A stretch of DNA of 42,896 nucleotides from Bacilli bacterium (GCA_017519965.1 JAFWRK010000082.1:1-42896); one strand, 5' to 3'. Shown: positions 32,239-41,313, counted from the first letter of the stretch. A program made the numbers and translations. The notes: generated by a model from the sequence alone, not told the origin.

Positions 32239-32997
32239 GTGCCTTCTTTTATTGTACACAGTGTAGCTGGGAGAGAAATTTCTAAGTATTTAAAATTAAA
32301 AGGTGATGATAAAACAAAGTTTTTTATTGCCAACTTATTGCCTGATTGTAATCAAGTTGAGATAGATGATAATTGGGATGATATAGAATTAAGAAGACAA
32401 ATACAAAGAGGAAAGAGAATAACTCATTTTAGAACAGTAATTGATTCTACTATAGAAGCTCCAGATTTGGACTATTTTTTAAAAAAATATAAAAATAATA
32501 TAAAGATGGATATAGTAGCTTTTGGATATTTTTTTCATCTTTATACTGATTATTATTACTTTACTCAGTTTTTACCTAAGATGATTACTTTTTTAGATAA
32601 AGATTATAATGTTACAACTAGTAAGAAAGATAATGTTTATATTAAAGTAAATAAAACTGGTAAAATACTTAAATTAATGGATTTTTGGGGTAAACATAGT
32701 GATGAAGGATTATATGGAGATTATAATAGATTAAATAAATATATAATTGATAAATATAATTTTAAATATAATTTTTATAAGTATAAAAAATTCTTAGATA
32801 GTGGAGAATTTCATGTACCTATTAAGGAAATAAATCCATCGAAGATTTATACTTTATTAAGAGAGTTAAATAACTTCTATAAGGTATCTTTTAGTAGTGA
32901 AATAGAAGAATTTAAAATATTTAAAGAAGAAGATGTAAATAAGTTTATTGAAGATGTTATTGAAAGTTTTCTAACTACTTATAGTGAGTATTTATAA
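32239..32997 (+). CDS. Zinc-dependent phospholipase C-like protein
   Basis: The 252-residue protein starts PSFIVHSVAGREISKYL and carries ANLLPDCNQ, RITHFRT and FGYFFHLYTDYYYFTQFLP. This His/Asp pattern is that of the zinc-dependent phospholipase C / S1-P1 nuclease-like fold (PF00882), which binds three zinc ions. No signal peptide is present, so unlike secreted PLC toxins it is probably intracellular, as are many Firmicutes homologues. I chose GTG 32239 because GGGAGTGA (32226-32233) is correctly spaced for it and gives the usual (M)PSFIVH start; the ATG at 32224 precedes that site. Transcribed from its own TATAAT. Substrate unknown. Confidence 0.8.
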   Translation: MPSFIVHSVAGREISKYLKLKGDDKTKFFIANLLPDCNQVEIDDNWDDIELRRQIQRGKRITHFRTVIDSTIEAPDLDYFLKKYKNNIKMDIVAFGYFFHLYTDYYYFTQFLPKMITFLDKDYNVTTSKKDNVYIKVNKTGKILKLMDFWGKHSDEGLYGDYNRLNKYIIDKYNFKYNFYKYKKFLDSGEFHVPIKEINPSKIYTLLRELNNFYKVSFSSEIEEFKIFKEEDVNKFIEDVIESFLTTYSEYL

Positions 32998-33028
32998 AAC
33001 AATGTTATAATTAAGTTAGGTGAAGAAT

Positions 33029-33739
33029 ATGATTAAAATAATTGGTAATTATATTATAAATAATCCTCTTTTTTGGATTTTATTAGTATTAATAATTTTG
33101 TTTATTATCTTTTATAGAGAATTAAAGAAAAATACTAGTATTAATAAAGCACTAAAAAGATTAGATAAAAAAAGTTATATTGTTTTGAATGATGTTAATA
33201 TTAATTCATCTAGAAAAGAATATATTTTTGATACTATTATTATTTCTAAGTATGGAATATTTATAGTTAAATATGTTGATTATGATTCAAAAATCTATGG
33301 TGATGATAGAGAATTACAATGGATTCAATTAAAGAATAATAAAAAGATATATTTCGATAATCCTGTTAGAGATTTACATAGTAATGTTAGAGTAATATCT
33401 GAATTATTAGGTTTAAATGAAAAGTATTTTATCCCTATATTATGTTTTACTAAAGAAGCTACTTTATCACTTGATATTAAGGATAAAGTTACTCAAGTAG
33501 AATTCTTAGATGATGTAATTAAAACATATAAAAAAGAAATAATTAAATATGGTCTATTAGAGATTAAAGATAAAATAATAAATGGTAATACTGTTAGTGC
33601 TAGTACTAAAGTTGTTGAAAAGGAAAGTATTGATAAGTGTCCTAGATGTGGAAATAAACTTATTGTTAGAAATGGTAAGTATGGAGATTTTTTAGGATGT
33701 AGTAATTATCCTGATTGTAAATATACTAGAGAGTTATAG
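33029..33739 (+). CDS. Membrane-anchored NERD-domain protein with topoisomerase-type zinc finger
   Basis: The 236-residue protein has an N-terminal membrane helix (~10-28) and a NERD domain (~45-160). The domain includes VLNDVNINSSRKEYIFDTIIISKYGIFIVK, and DNPVRDLHSNVRVISELLG, a nuclease-related fold whose role is poorly known. A C-terminal four-Cys zinc finger of the topoisomerase I type follows (CPRCGNKLIVRNGKYGDFLGC then CKYTREL). Such proteins are thought to act on DNA or RNA near the membrane; this is family-level inference. ATG 33029 follows TTAGGTGAAG; GTG 33020 lies in it. A TATAAT box sits at 33005-33010 and a strong terminator follows, so it is likely monocistronic. Confidence 0.85.
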   Translation: MIKIIGNYIINNPLFWILLVLIILFIIFYRELKKNTSINKALKRLDKKSYIVLNDVNINSSRKEYIFDTIIISKYGIFIVKYVDYDSKIYGDDRELQWIQLKNNKKIYFDNPVRDLHSNVRVISELLGLNEKYFIPILCFTKEATLSLDIKDKVTQVEFLDDVIKTYKKEIIKYGLLEIKDKIINGNTVSASTKVVEKESIDKCPRCGNKLIVRNGKYGDFLGCSNYPDCKYTREL

Positions 33740-33760
33740 GAAACATTTGTTTCCTTTTTT
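33738..33760 (+). terminator. Rho-independent terminator
   Basis: AGGAAAC-ATTT-GTTTCCT then T5, beginning in the stop codon. Confidence 0.85.
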
Positions 33761-33795
33761 GTTTAAAGTGATATAATAGGGAATAGGTGATTTTT

Positions 33796-35148
33796 ATGAG
33801 AATATTAATTGTCGGTATTGGGAAGCTTGGAGAGTATTTGGCAAAACAATTAGTAAAAGATGAAAATGAAGTTACTATTTTAGATAAGAATTTTTCTAAT
33901 AAAAGAGATATAATTAATAATTTAGATTTAGATTATGTAGAAGGAAATGCTTTAGATTCTAATACTTTAATAGAAGCTGGTGTTTCTTCTGTTGATTTGC
34001 TTATTAGTGTTATGGATAAAGATGAATCAAATATAATGTGTTCATTAATAGGTAAAAAATTAGGTGCTAAACATACTATTGCAAGAATTAGAACTCCTGA
34101 ATATTCTAATTCTATTAATTTATTAAAAGATGATTTAGGTCTTAGTATGGTCATTAATCCTGAACAAATGACTGCTGCTAGTATAGTTAGAACTTTAAAT
34201 ATTCCTAGTGTTTTAGATTCACGTACTTTTTTAAAAGGAAGGATAGAAGTTGTAAGTTTAAGAGTAAAAAAAGGTAGTAAATTAATACGTCTTACAATAG
34301 ATTCTTTATCTAAAAAGTTAAATATCAATTTAATAGTTTGTGCTATTGAAAGAGGAAAAGAAGTTATAATTCCTAAAGGTAATACTACATTACTTGAAAA
34401 TGATAAGATTCATATAACTGGTACTAGAAAAGATTTAAATACTTTATTTAAATATTTAAATTTATTTACGCATAAGATTCATAATGTTATGATTGCTGGA
34501 GGATCTTCTGTATCTGTTTATTTAAGTAGAATGTTAGTAGATATGGGAATGAATGTAAAGATAATTGAGATTGATAAAAAAAGATGTGATGAATTAAGTG
34601 AATTATTACCTAAAGTATCAATTGTAAATGGTGATGTTTCTGATCAAGAAGTATTATACGAAGAAGAAATAGAAAAGGCAGATGCATTTATTGCACTTAC
34701 TAGTATTGATGAGGAAAATATAGTTTATTCTATGTTTGCACATTCACTTAATGTTCCTAAGGTAATAACAAAGGTTAATCATATCAAATTAGATGGTGTT
34801 GTAGAAAAGAGTAATATTGATGCGGTAATAGCTCCTCATAGAATTGCTAGTGATCAAATAGTACAATATGTAAGAGCAATGGAAAACTCTGGTGGAAGTA
34901 GTTGTGAAGCAATATATAATCATGAAAATATATTTGAAATGGTTGAATTTAATGTATTAAATGATTTTAAGAAAATTGGAGTTAAAATTAAAAATTTGGA
35001 TTTAAAAAATGGAATTATTATTAGTGCAATACAAAGAGAAAAAAATATAATATTTCCAGATGGAAATGATGAGATTTTAGATGGTGATACTGTAGTCGTA
35101 GTTAACTCTAATAATAAATTAAGAGATATTAATGATATATTGAGGTAG
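33796..35148 (+). CDS. trkA: Trk potassium uptake regulatory subunit TrkA
   Basis: Peripheral cytoplasmic gating subunit of the Trk K+ transporter, binding NAD(H)/ATP. The 450-residue protein has the duplicated layout of TrkA: RCK-N 1 (ILIVGIGKLGEYLAKQL, GxGxxG-type nucleotide site, ending acidic in TILDK), RCK-C 1 (~135-215), RCK-N 2 (NVMIAGGSSVSVYLSRML, then KIIEIDKKRCDEL), and RCK-C 2 (~370-450). The second site's AGGSSVS departs from the canonical GxGxxG, so the two halves may bind ligands differently. ATG 33796 follows AGGTGATT with in-frame GTG 33787 inside it. The trkH gene begins three bases after its stop, forming a two-gene operon with a TATAAT at 33772-33777. Confidence 0.93.
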   Translation: MRILIVGIGKLGEYLAKQLVKDENEVTILDKNFSNKRDIINNLDLDYVEGNALDSNTLIEAGVSSVDLLISVMDKDESNIMCSLIGKKLGAKHTIARIRTPEYSNSINLLKDDLGLSMVINPEQMTAASIVRTLNIPSVLDSRTFLKGRIEVVSLRVKKGSKLIRLTIDSLSKKLNINLIVCAIERGKEVIIPKGNTTLLENDKIHITGTRKDLNTLFKYLNLFTHKIHNVMIAGGSSVSVYLSRMLVDMGMNVKIIEIDKKRCDELSELLPKVSIVNGDVSDQEVLYEEEIEKADAFIALTSIDEENIVYSMFAHSLNVPKVITKVNHIKLDGVVEKSNIDAVIAPHRIASDQIVQYVRAMENSGGSSCEAIYNHENIFEMVEFNVLNDFKKIGVKIKNLDLKNGIIISAIQREKNIIFPDGNDEILDGDTVVVVNSNNKLRDINDILR

Positions 35149-35151
35149 ATT

Positions 35152-36570
35152 ATGAGAAGAAAAATAGCTTTTAAATTTATTGGTAAAGTATTAGTTGGTT
35201 TTTCTATATTATTTTTATTCCCTAGTATAGTCTCAGTTATTTGTAGAAGTAGTTTAATACCTTTTATAATTCCTCAAGCTATAAGTTTAATAATTGGTTT
35301 ATTATTAAATAGAATAAAAGTAGAAGAAAAGAATTATTTTGCAAAAGATGGTTTTTTTATAGTATCCTTATCATGGATTTTAATTAGTATTATTGGGTGT
35401 TTACCTTTTGTTATAAATGGTGATTGCAATTTTATTGATGCATTATTTGAAACTGTATCCGGTTTTACTACTACAGGTGCAACTATATTTAAAGATGTAG
35501 AAGTTTTAGATAAGAGTATATTATTTTGGAGAAGTTTTTCTCATTTTATAGGTGGTATGGGAGTTCTTGCTTTTGTAATGACTATTATACCTTTAGCTAG
35601 TAATGATAAGTCTATGCACTTACTAAAAGCTGAAATGCCTGGTCCTAAAGTAGCTAAATTAGTTCCAAATATGAGAACTACTTTATTATATTTATATTTA
35701 ATATATATTGGATTAACATTTACTGAGTTTGTTTTATTAATAATTAGTGGAATGAATATTTTTGATAGTCTATTATTATCATTTGGTACTGCTGGTACTG
35801 GTGGTTTTTCAGTTTTAAATAGTTCATTAGCTAGTTATTCTGTATTTAGTAAAGTCGTAGTTGCTTTATTTATGTTTTTATTTGGAGTTAATTTTAATGT
35901 TTATTATTTAATTCTAGTTAAAAAAATCAAAAGTGCTTTTAAAAGTGAAGAATTAAGGGTATATGCTTTATTATATGTTTTTGCAGTTATATTAGTTGTA
36001 TGCAATACTTTACCTTTGATTGGAAACTTAGGTGAAACTGTTTTACAAGCAGTATTTCATGTTAGTAGTTTTATGACTAGTACTGGTTATAGTATTGGTG
36101 ATGTTAATATTTATCCAACTAATTGTAAAGTAATTATTCTTTTATTAATGCTTATTAGTGCTTGTGCAGGTAGTACTTGTGGAGGTTTTAAAATATCTAG
36201 ACTTGTTATATGTGTCAAATGCATTATTAGAGATTTAAGAAAAATTATTTATCCAAATAGAGTTGAAGCAATAAGATTTGAAGGTCAAATAGTTAGTGAT
36301 GAAGTAGTAAAAAGTACTAATGTTTTTCTTTTCTTATATGCTATTTTAATAATATTTATTATGTTTATAGTTAGCTTTGATGGTTATTCTTTAGAAACAA
36401 CTATTAATGCAGTATTTACTACTTTTGCTAATGTAGGATTAAGTTTTAGAATCAATAATTTTAGTATGTTTAGTGATTTATCAAAAGTTGTAATGAGTCT
36501 TGGAATGCTTTTAGGTAGATTAGAAATATTTCCTCTTATTTCTTTATTTATTGATTTTAAAGGTAAATAG
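35152..36570 (+). CDS. trkH: Trk potassium transporter membrane subunit TrkH
   Basis: K+-translocating subunit (472 residues) of the Trk/Ktr superfamily, with 10 or so membrane helices built from four M1-P-M2 units. The four selectivity-filter loops are visible with their central Gly: SGFTTTGAT, FGTAGTGGFS, SSFMTSTGYS and TTFANVGLS. A conserved AGSTCGGFKISR precedes the last unit. RLEIFPLISLF near the C-terminus is the family's conserved ending. It is encoded three bases after trkA, and the pair would make a complete system for importing K+. No further regulation site is evident. Confidence 0.95.
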   Translation: MRRKIAFKFIGKVLVGFSILFLFPSIVSVICRSSLIPFIIPQAISLIIGLLLNRIKVEEKNYFAKDGFFIVSLSWILISIIGCLPFVINGDCNFIDALFETVSGFTTTGATIFKDVEVLDKSILFWRSFSHFIGGMGVLAFVMTIIPLASNDKSMHLLKAEMPGPKVAKLVPNMRTTLLYLYLIYIGLTFTEFVLLIISGMNIFDSLLLSFGTAGTGGFSVLNSSLASYSVFSKVVVALFMFLFGVNFNVYYLILVKKIKSAFKSEELRVYALLYVFAVILVVCNTLPLIGNLGETVLQAVFHVSSFMTSTGYSIGDVNIYPTNCKVIILLLMLISACAGSTCGGFKISRLVICVKCIIRDLRKIIYPNRVEAIRFEGQIVSDEVVKSTNVFLFLYAILIIFIMFIVSFDGYSLETTINAVFTTFANVGLSFRINNFSMFSDLSKVVMSLGMLLGRLEIFPLISLFIDFKGK

Positions 36571-36622
36571 TTTTATAAATCATAAAAAAATGGTATAATT
36601 TTCACGAAATGGGGTGTAAGTA

Positions 36623-37390
36623 ATGATTACAATTAAAAGTCCTAGAGAAATTGAGCTTATGAGACATGCTGGTAAACTTGTATCTTTGATGCATCAATTT
36701 ATTAAACCTTATATTAAAGAAGGTATTACAACAAAAGAATTGGATAGATTGTGTGAAGAATTTATTAGAAAGAATGATGCTATTCCTACTTGTAAAGGTT
36801 TTGAAGGATATCCTGCTACTTTATGTACTAGTGTTAATGATACAGTAGTACATGGTATACCAGATAATTACAAATTAAAAAATGGGGATATTATTACTAT
36901 TGATGTTGTTATTGGATATAAAGGTTATCAAGGAGATGCTGCCTGGACTTATGCAGTAGGTAGTATAGATGATAATAAAAAATATTTGATGGAACATACT
37001 GAAAAAGCTTTATATGAAGGTATAAAAGAAGTTAAGCCAGGAAATAGAATTGGAGATATTTCTTATTCTGTTCAAAAATATGCTGAAGAACATAATTTAG
37101 GTGTTGTTAGAGAACTATGTGGACATGGTATTGGAAGAGATATGCATGAAGATCCAGAAGTTCCTAATTATGGTACTCCTGGAACAGGTCCTAGATTAAA
37201 AGAAGGAATGGTTATTTGTATTGAACCAATGTTAACATTTGGACATAGAAATGTTTATCTTATGGATGATGAATGGACTGTTAAAACATTAGATGGTTCA
37301 GATGCTGCTCATTATGAGCATACTGTTTTAGTTACAAGTGATGGATATGAAATATTAACACCTAGATTAGATGAGGATAAGAATGAATAA
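36623..37390 (+). CDS. map: Methionine aminopeptidase, type I
   Basis: Removes the initiator Met from new proteins using two metal ions. The 255-residue protein is the normal size for type Ia. Conserved sites in order: TVVHGIPDN (substrate His), ITIDVVIGYKGYQGDAAWTY (two metal Asp), ELCGHGIGRDMHEDP (metal His), VICIEPMLTFG (metal Glu) and YEHTVLVT (second metal Glu). All ligands are intact. GGGGTG lies about eight bases before the ATG, and TATAAT-like GGTATAAT about 30 upstream. The following small gene overlaps its end by eight bases, so they are co-translated. Confidence 0.96.
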   Translation: MITIKSPREIELMRHAGKLVSLMHQFIKPYIKEGITTKELDRLCEEFIRKNDAIPTCKGFEGYPATLCTSVNDTVVHGIPDNYKLKNGDIITIDVVIGYKGYQGDAAWTYAVGSIDDNKKYLMEHTEKALYEGIKEVKPGNRIGDISYSVQKYAEEHNLGVVRELCGHGIGRDMHEDPEVPNYGTPGTGPRLKEGMVICIEPMLTFGHRNVYLMDDEWTVKTLDGSDAAHYEHTVLVTSDGYEILTPRLDEDKNE

Positions 37391-37649
37391 TAAACTTAGT
37401 AAAGAACAAAATGATATAATTGAAAAAATAGATCATAATCTTACTTTATTACTTAGAAATATGAAGTATGAAGATTATTTGTCTTTTTTAAAGAGCAATG
37501 ATTATTTAGAAACATATGATGATGTTTTAGGATATTGTGAGATTAACTATTTTCCAGATGCTTTCTTATCTGGCCTTACGGTAGATTTCTTAAATAAAGT
37601 ATTAAATATAACTATTGATAAAGTTAATGAATTAAATATAAAAGAATAG
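37383..37649 (+). CDS. Small unknown protein coupled to map
   Basis: The 88-residue protein overlaps the end of map by eight bases. ATG 37383 has GAGGATAAG just upstream; the earlier in-frame ATG at 37371 has no site. It is acidic, soluble and helix-rich (KEQNDIIEKIDHNLTLLLRN, YEDYLSFLKS) with one Cys, no membrane helix and no motif I recognise. Coupled translation with methionine aminopeptidase and an intergenic gap of 35 bases to the flavodoxin gene suggest it is part of a small housekeeping operon. Function unknown. Confidence 0.72.
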   Translation: MNNKLSKEQNDIIEKIDHNLTLLLRNMKYEDYLSFLKSNDYLETYDDVLGYCEINYFPDAFLSGLTVDFLNKVLNITIDKVNELNIKE

Positions 37650-37684
37650 TATGTTATAATACATGTAATTGGTTGGAGGTTATT

Positions 37685-38164
37685 ATGAAAAGATTAATTA
37701 TTTTTTATTCTTATTCTAATCATACTAGAGATATTGTTAAAAGAATAAAAGAAAAATATAATTATGATTGTATTGAAATAAAACCAGTAGAGGAATATTC
37801 TGATGATTATGATAAGGTGGTTCAAACTGAAGAAAAATTAGTTCCTGTAGATTATCAACCGGATATTTTACCTATTGAGGTAGATTTTAATAATTATGAT
37901 GAAATAATATTATGTACTCCAGTATGGTGGTATAGTGTTGCGAGTCCTGTTAATACTTTTATCCATACTTATGATTTAAAAGGTAAAGTAGTTATTCCAG
38001 TAGCCACTAATGGTGGATACTTAGGAAGAACATTTGAAAATATTGAAAAAGTAACTGGATGTATATTAAAAAAATCACTTTCTTTAAAATATGATGGTGA
38101 TATATTATCAAATCCATATGAATTTGAAGAATGGTTGAATAATTTAGAAGAACCTGGAGAATAA
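37685..38164 (+). CDS. Flavodoxin-like protein
   Basis: The 159-residue alpha/beta protein has the N-terminal FMN phosphate loop FYSYSNHTRDI in place of the classical TGNTE loop, as in the Flavodoxin_4-type group. It also has ILCTPVWWYSVASPVNTFI around the isoalloxazine site and PVATNGGYLGRTFENIEK. It should bind FMN and carry electrons or act as a small flavin reductase; as an electron acceptor it could serve the PFOR at 18202-21630 (inference). ATG 37685 is chosen with GGAGG at 37675-37679; the upstream in-frame ATG overlaps that site. A terminator follows. Confidence 0.88.
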   Translation: MKRLIIFYSYSNHTRDIVKRIKEKYNYDCIEIKPVEEYSDDYDKVVQTEEKLVPVDYQPDILPIEVDFNNYDEIILCTPVWWYSVASPVNTFIHTYDLKGKVVIPVATNGGYLGRTFENIEKVTGCILKKSLSLKYDGDILSNPYEFEEWLNNLEEPGE

Positions 38165-38169
38165 TATGT

Positions 38170-38205
38170 AAAGTACTTGTAAAAATAACAAGTACTTTTC
38201 TTTTT
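38170..38205 (+). terminator. Rho-independent terminator
   Basis: AAAGTACTTGT / ACAAGTACTTT stem with A-rich loop and T-rich tail. Confidence 0.85.
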
Positions 38206-38248
38206 CTTTATTATTTTATGTTAGTATAGTAAGTCATGAGGTGATAGT

Positions 38249-39217
38249 ATGAAACTAATTAATTATATTTTAAGTTGTTTATTTGTATTAGTTTTATTAT
38301 TATCACTATATCTTTTTTATCCTACATTTATAAATTATATAAATACTTCTTCTGTTAAAGATAATATTGTTAAGAATTTTAATTTTGATAATATTGTTTC
38401 TGTTAGTGGTATAGGTAGTTTAGTTAATGATAGTGATAATGATTATAAAATAGGTTATTCTGGAGAAGATTATGACTTTGATACTTTATACTATCCCTAT
38501 TATGGATTATTAGGTGATGAATATAAGAAATTATATAGACAAATATATGCCAATGTAGTTAATTATAATACTGATTTTAAACCTATAATAGATATAAATA
38601 ATGAAGATATTTCTTTAGTTATTGAGTCTGTGATATATGATCATCCAGAATTATTTTGGTTAGATAATAGTTTTTCTTATAAATATAATAATAATTTTAA
38701 ATGCATACAAATTAATCTAAAATTTAATAACTTGTATGATGATATAGATAATAATAAAGAAATATTTGAAAGAGAAGTAGAAAAAATAATTAGTTTAACT
38801 AAGAATGCAAATAATGATTATGATAAAGAAAAGATAGTTCATGATTATTTAGTAAGAGAATTAAACTATGATGAAAATTCTTTAAATAATCAAAGTGCTT
38901 ATAGTGCTCTGGTTTCTAAAAACTCAGTATGTGCAGGTTATTCTAAAGCTTTTCAATATATACTTCAAAAAATAAATATTCCTTGTTATTATGTAACTGG
39001 TTATTCTTATGGAGATCATGCTTGGAATATGGTTAAGATAGAAAATAGCTATTATAATGTAGATGTTACCTGGGATAATACAGGGAATAATAGTTATTAT
39101 TATTTTAATAAATCTGATAGTGATTTTGATAGTTCACATACTAGAAGTGAATTATCTATCTTATTACCGAAATGCTATAGTGTTAATCTATATTATAGAG
39201 AATCATATTCATATTAA
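38249..39217 (+). CDS. Membrane-anchored transglutaminase-like protein
   Basis: The 322-residue protein has an N-terminal signal anchor (~7-27). A ~170-residue extracytoplasmic region (LYYPYYGLLGDEYKKLYRQIY, DHPELFWLDNSF) precedes a C-terminal transglutaminase-like domain. The catalytic triad is visible: Cys in NSVCAGYSKAFQYIL, His in GDHAWNMVKI and Asp in YNVDVTWDN. This arrangement resembles exported transglutaminase/peptidase proteins common in gut Firmicutes, which may process wall peptides or surface proteins; the reaction is not certain. Preceded by GAGGTGATAG and followed by the metK promoter, so it is transcribed alone. Confidence 0.87.
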   Translation: MKLINYILSCLFVLVLLLSLYLFYPTFINYINTSSVKDNIVKNFNFDNIVSVSGIGSLVNDSDNDYKIGYSGEDYDFDTLYYPYYGLLGDEYKKLYRQIYANVVNYNTDFKPIIDINNEDISLVIESVIYDHPELFWLDNSFSYKYNNNFKCIQINLKFNNLYDDIDNNKEIFEREVEKIISLTKNANNDYDKEKIVHDYLVRELNYDENSLNNQSAYSALVSKNSVCAGYSKAFQYILQKINIPCYYVTGYSYGDHAWNMVKIENSYYNVDVTWDNTGNNSYYYFNKSDSDFDSSHTRSELSILLPKCYSVNLYYRESYSY

Positions 39218-39223
39218 TTTATA

Positions 39224-39252
39224 TTGACTTATTATTTATCAATTTTTATAAT
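39224..39252 (+). promoter_or_regulatory. Sigma-A promoter of the SAM riboswitch-metK unit
   Basis: TTGACT (39224-39229), 17-base spacer, TATAAT (39247-39252); start expected near 39259, just before the riboswitch. Confidence 0.85.
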
Positions 39253-39261
39253 ATAGACATA

Positions 39262-39367
39262 TATGTTATCAAGAGCGGACGAGAGAATCGGCTTTATGAC
39301 TCCGCAGCAACCTATTAAGTTAGGTGCTAATACCGACAAAGTAGAAGTACTTTGAATGATGATTATT
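39262..39367 (+). ncRNA. SAM-I (S-box) riboswitch
   Basis: The leader matches the S-box aptamer in order: TTATCAAGAGCGGACGAG at the 5' side with the kink-turn region; CTTTATGACTCCGCAGCAACC, the conserved GCAACC after P2; GGTGCTAATACC; and the P4 hairpin AAAGTA-GAAG-TACTTT. GTTATC (39265-39270) pairs with GATGAT (39358-39363) using G-U pairs to form P1. A terminator follows at 39383. Binding of S-adenosylmethionine should stabilise P1 and permit termination, switching metK off when its product is abundant. Confidence 0.93.
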
Positions 39368-39382
39368 AAGTGATTAATAGTT

Positions 39383-39412
39383 AAAGTTCATGTAGTACAT
39401 GAACTTTTTTTA
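39383..39412 (+). terminator. SAM riboswitch terminator
   Basis: AAAGTTCATGTA / TACATGAACTTT around a very short centre, followed by T7; the expression platform of the metK riboswitch. Confidence 0.9.
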
Positions 39413-39442
39413 TACTTGAGACATATATGGAAGGAGTTTTTT

Positions 39443-40552
39443 ATGAAAAGATTATTTACAAGTGAAAGCGTGACAGAAGGTCATCCAGATAAATTATGTG
39501 ATTTAATATCTGATAGTTTATTGGATGAATATTTAAAAGGAGATAGTAATTCTAGAGTAGCTATTGAAACAGTTGCTGGTAAAGATACTATTTTTATTAC
39601 TGGAGAAGTTACTAGTAAAAGTGTAGTAGATATAGAAAAAGTAGTTAGAGAAACTATTAAATCTATAGGTTACTTTGGTGATTTTGATATTAATTATGAA
39701 ACATGTAATATTATTGTTAATATAACTACGCAGTCTCAAGATATTTCTTTAGGTACAAATGATTTAGTAGGAGGAGCAGGTGATCAAGGAATAATGTTTG
39801 GATATGCTTGCTTAGAAACTGAAGAGTTAATGCCTTTACCTATTATGTTAGCTCATAAGTTATCAAAAAGACTTAGTGAAGTTAGAAAGAATAATATTAT
39901 AGATGGTATCGGTCCAGATGGTAAAACTCAAGTAACTGTTTTATATGATGATGATAAAGTAATTGGAATTGATACTATTTTAATATCAACTCAACATAGA
40001 GAGGATAAAGATGTTGAATTGCTAAAAAAAGAAATAATTGAAAATGTAGTTAACTTTGTGGTTGATAAAGACTTAATAATGGATTCAACTAAGATTTTAA
40101 TTAATCCTACTGGAAGATTTGTAATTGGAGGACCTTTAGGAGATTCTGGTTTAACTGGTAGAAAAATTATTGTAGATACATATGGAGGTTATGCTAGACA
40201 TGGTGGTGGAGCTTTTTCTGGAAAAGATCCAACTAAAGTAGATAGAAGTGCTGCATATATAGCTAGATTACTAGCTAAAAATGTTGTATGGAATGGGTAT
40301 GCTAAACGTTGTGAAATACAGTTAAGTTATGCTATAGGTATTCCTGAACCAATATCTATTTATGTTGAAACGTTTAATACTAATACTATTAGTGATGAAG
40401 AAATAATACAAAAAATAAGGAATAAATTTGATTTAACTCCTAAAGGAATTATTAATTATTTAGGACTTAGAGAACCAATATATAAATCTACAACTAATTA
40501 TGGACATTTTGGTAAGAAAGAACTCTCTTGGGAGAGAAAAGTTGAATTTTAA
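39443..40552 (+). CDS. metK: S-adenosylmethionine synthetase
   Basis: Makes S-adenosylmethionine from methionine and ATP. The 369-residue protein (slightly short of the usual 380-400) has SVTEGHPDKLCD, GGAGDQGIMFGYA (the GAGDQG ATP-loop hexapeptide), INPTGRFVIGGPLGDSGLTG and YGGYARHGGGAFSGKDPTKVDRSAAY (the GGGAFSGKD nonapeptide). Together these hold the His, Asp, Lys and metal-binding residues of the three-domain enzyme. ATG 39443 follows AAGGAG; the frame open from 39416 lies upstream of that site. Expression is controlled by the S-box riboswitch at 39262-39367. Confidence 0.97.
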   Translation: MKRLFTSESVTEGHPDKLCDLISDSLLDEYLKGDSNSRVAIETVAGKDTIFITGEVTSKSVVDIEKVVRETIKSIGYFGDFDINYETCNIIVNITTQSQDISLGTNDLVGGAGDQGIMFGYACLETEELMPLPIMLAHKLSKRLSEVRKNNIIDGIGPDGKTQVTVLYDDDKVIGIDTILISTQHREDKDVELLKKEIIENVVNFVVDKDLIMDSTKILINPTGRFVIGGPLGDSGLTGRKIIVDTYGGYARHGGGAFSGKDPTKVDRSAAYIARLLAKNVVWNGYAKRCEIQLSYAIGIPEPISIYVETFNTNTISDEEIIQKIRNKFDLTPKGIINYLGLREPIYKSTTNYGHFGKKELSWERKVEF

Positions 40553-40596
40553 GTCATTTTGTGATATAATATGTCCAACTATTGGGGATGGTTGGA

Positions 40597-41280
40597 TTGA
40601 AAATTATAAATTTTGAGTGTGATAAAGATTTACTTAAATTTATTAAGAATAACTCTATAAAATTTGTTGGTAGTGGTGCTGAAGGGTCTTGTTATCAAGG
40701 AAAACATAATAACGTGTATAAATTCTTTGAATTTAGTACTAAGAATAGATATAATTTATACGAAATAATTACTGAAGATGAAGTTAAAAATGACTCTTTT
40801 GCTTTTCCTAGTGAATTGTATGCAGTTGATGGTACTTTAGAAGGATATAAAGCTAGATTTATTAGTAAAGATTATTTCTCTATAGAAAATACTTTTGATA
40901 TTAAAACTATTAGTAAATTTAACTTTGATAACTTTTCTAAGGCATATAAAGTATTTTTAAAAGACTTACTTAAGTTATCTAAAGAAAATGTTTTAATATA
41001 TGATTTACCATTTAATATAATGTTTGATGGTGATAAAATGACTGCTATTGATACTTGTGGATATAAGAAAGTTGATAAAGATCCTACTAAAGATAATATT
41101 AGTAGTTTAAATGGCGCTATGGAATTATTATTTGAACAATGGTTTTCTAATTCGAAAAAAGTAGAATTTAAAATTAAAGATAACAATATAGATAATTTTA
41201 TAGATGATGTTTATAGTAAGTTACCACTTACATTAAAACGTAGAGTTAGTAAGAATAATAATTATAATTTTAAAAAATAA
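40597..41280 (+). CDS. Protein-kinase-like fold protein, divergent
   Basis: The ~227-residue protein shows a glycine-rich loop (VGSGAEGSCYQGKHNNVYKFF, ~25-45) with a Lys that could be the ATP-binding one. Later, VLIYDLPFNIMFDGDKMTAIDTCGY resembles a catalytic D-x-x-x-N loop followed by an Asp in the DFG place (IDTCG). The canonical HRD and DFG triplets are not kept, so kinase activity is possible but unproven; a small-molecule kinase or pseudokinase is an alternative. Start is uncertain: TTG 40597 fits the GGGGATGG site best, with ATG 40588 and TTG 40582 upstream in frame. A TATAAT box lies at 40564-40569. Function unknown. Confidence 0.7.
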   Translation: MKIINFECDKDLLKFIKNNSIKFVGSGAEGSCYQGKHNNVYKFFEFSTKNRYNLYEIITEDEVKNDSFAFPSELYAVDGTLEGYKARFISKDYFSIENTFDIKTISKFNFDNFSKAYKVFLKDLLKLSKENVLIYDLPFNIMFDGDKMTAIDTCGYKKVDKDPTKDNISSLNGAMELLFEQWFSNSKKVEFKIKDNNIDNFIDDVYSKLPLTLKRRVSKNNNYNFKK

Positions 41281-41313
41281 AAACTATTTGTAAAAAAACA
41301 GATAGTTTTTTTC
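41279..41313 (+). terminator. Rho-independent terminator
   Basis: AAAACTATTTGT / ACAGATAGTTTT (one U-G pair) with A-rich loop and T-run. Confidence 0.8.

Noticed and set aside
33933..34328. Minus-strand 131-codon frame inside trkA
   Set aside because: Antisense shadow; the + strand has conserved RCK motifs throughout.
40872..41186. Minus-strand 104-codon frame inside the kinase-like gene
   Set aside because: No ribosome-binding site or promoter; composition is that of antisense AT-rich coding DNA.
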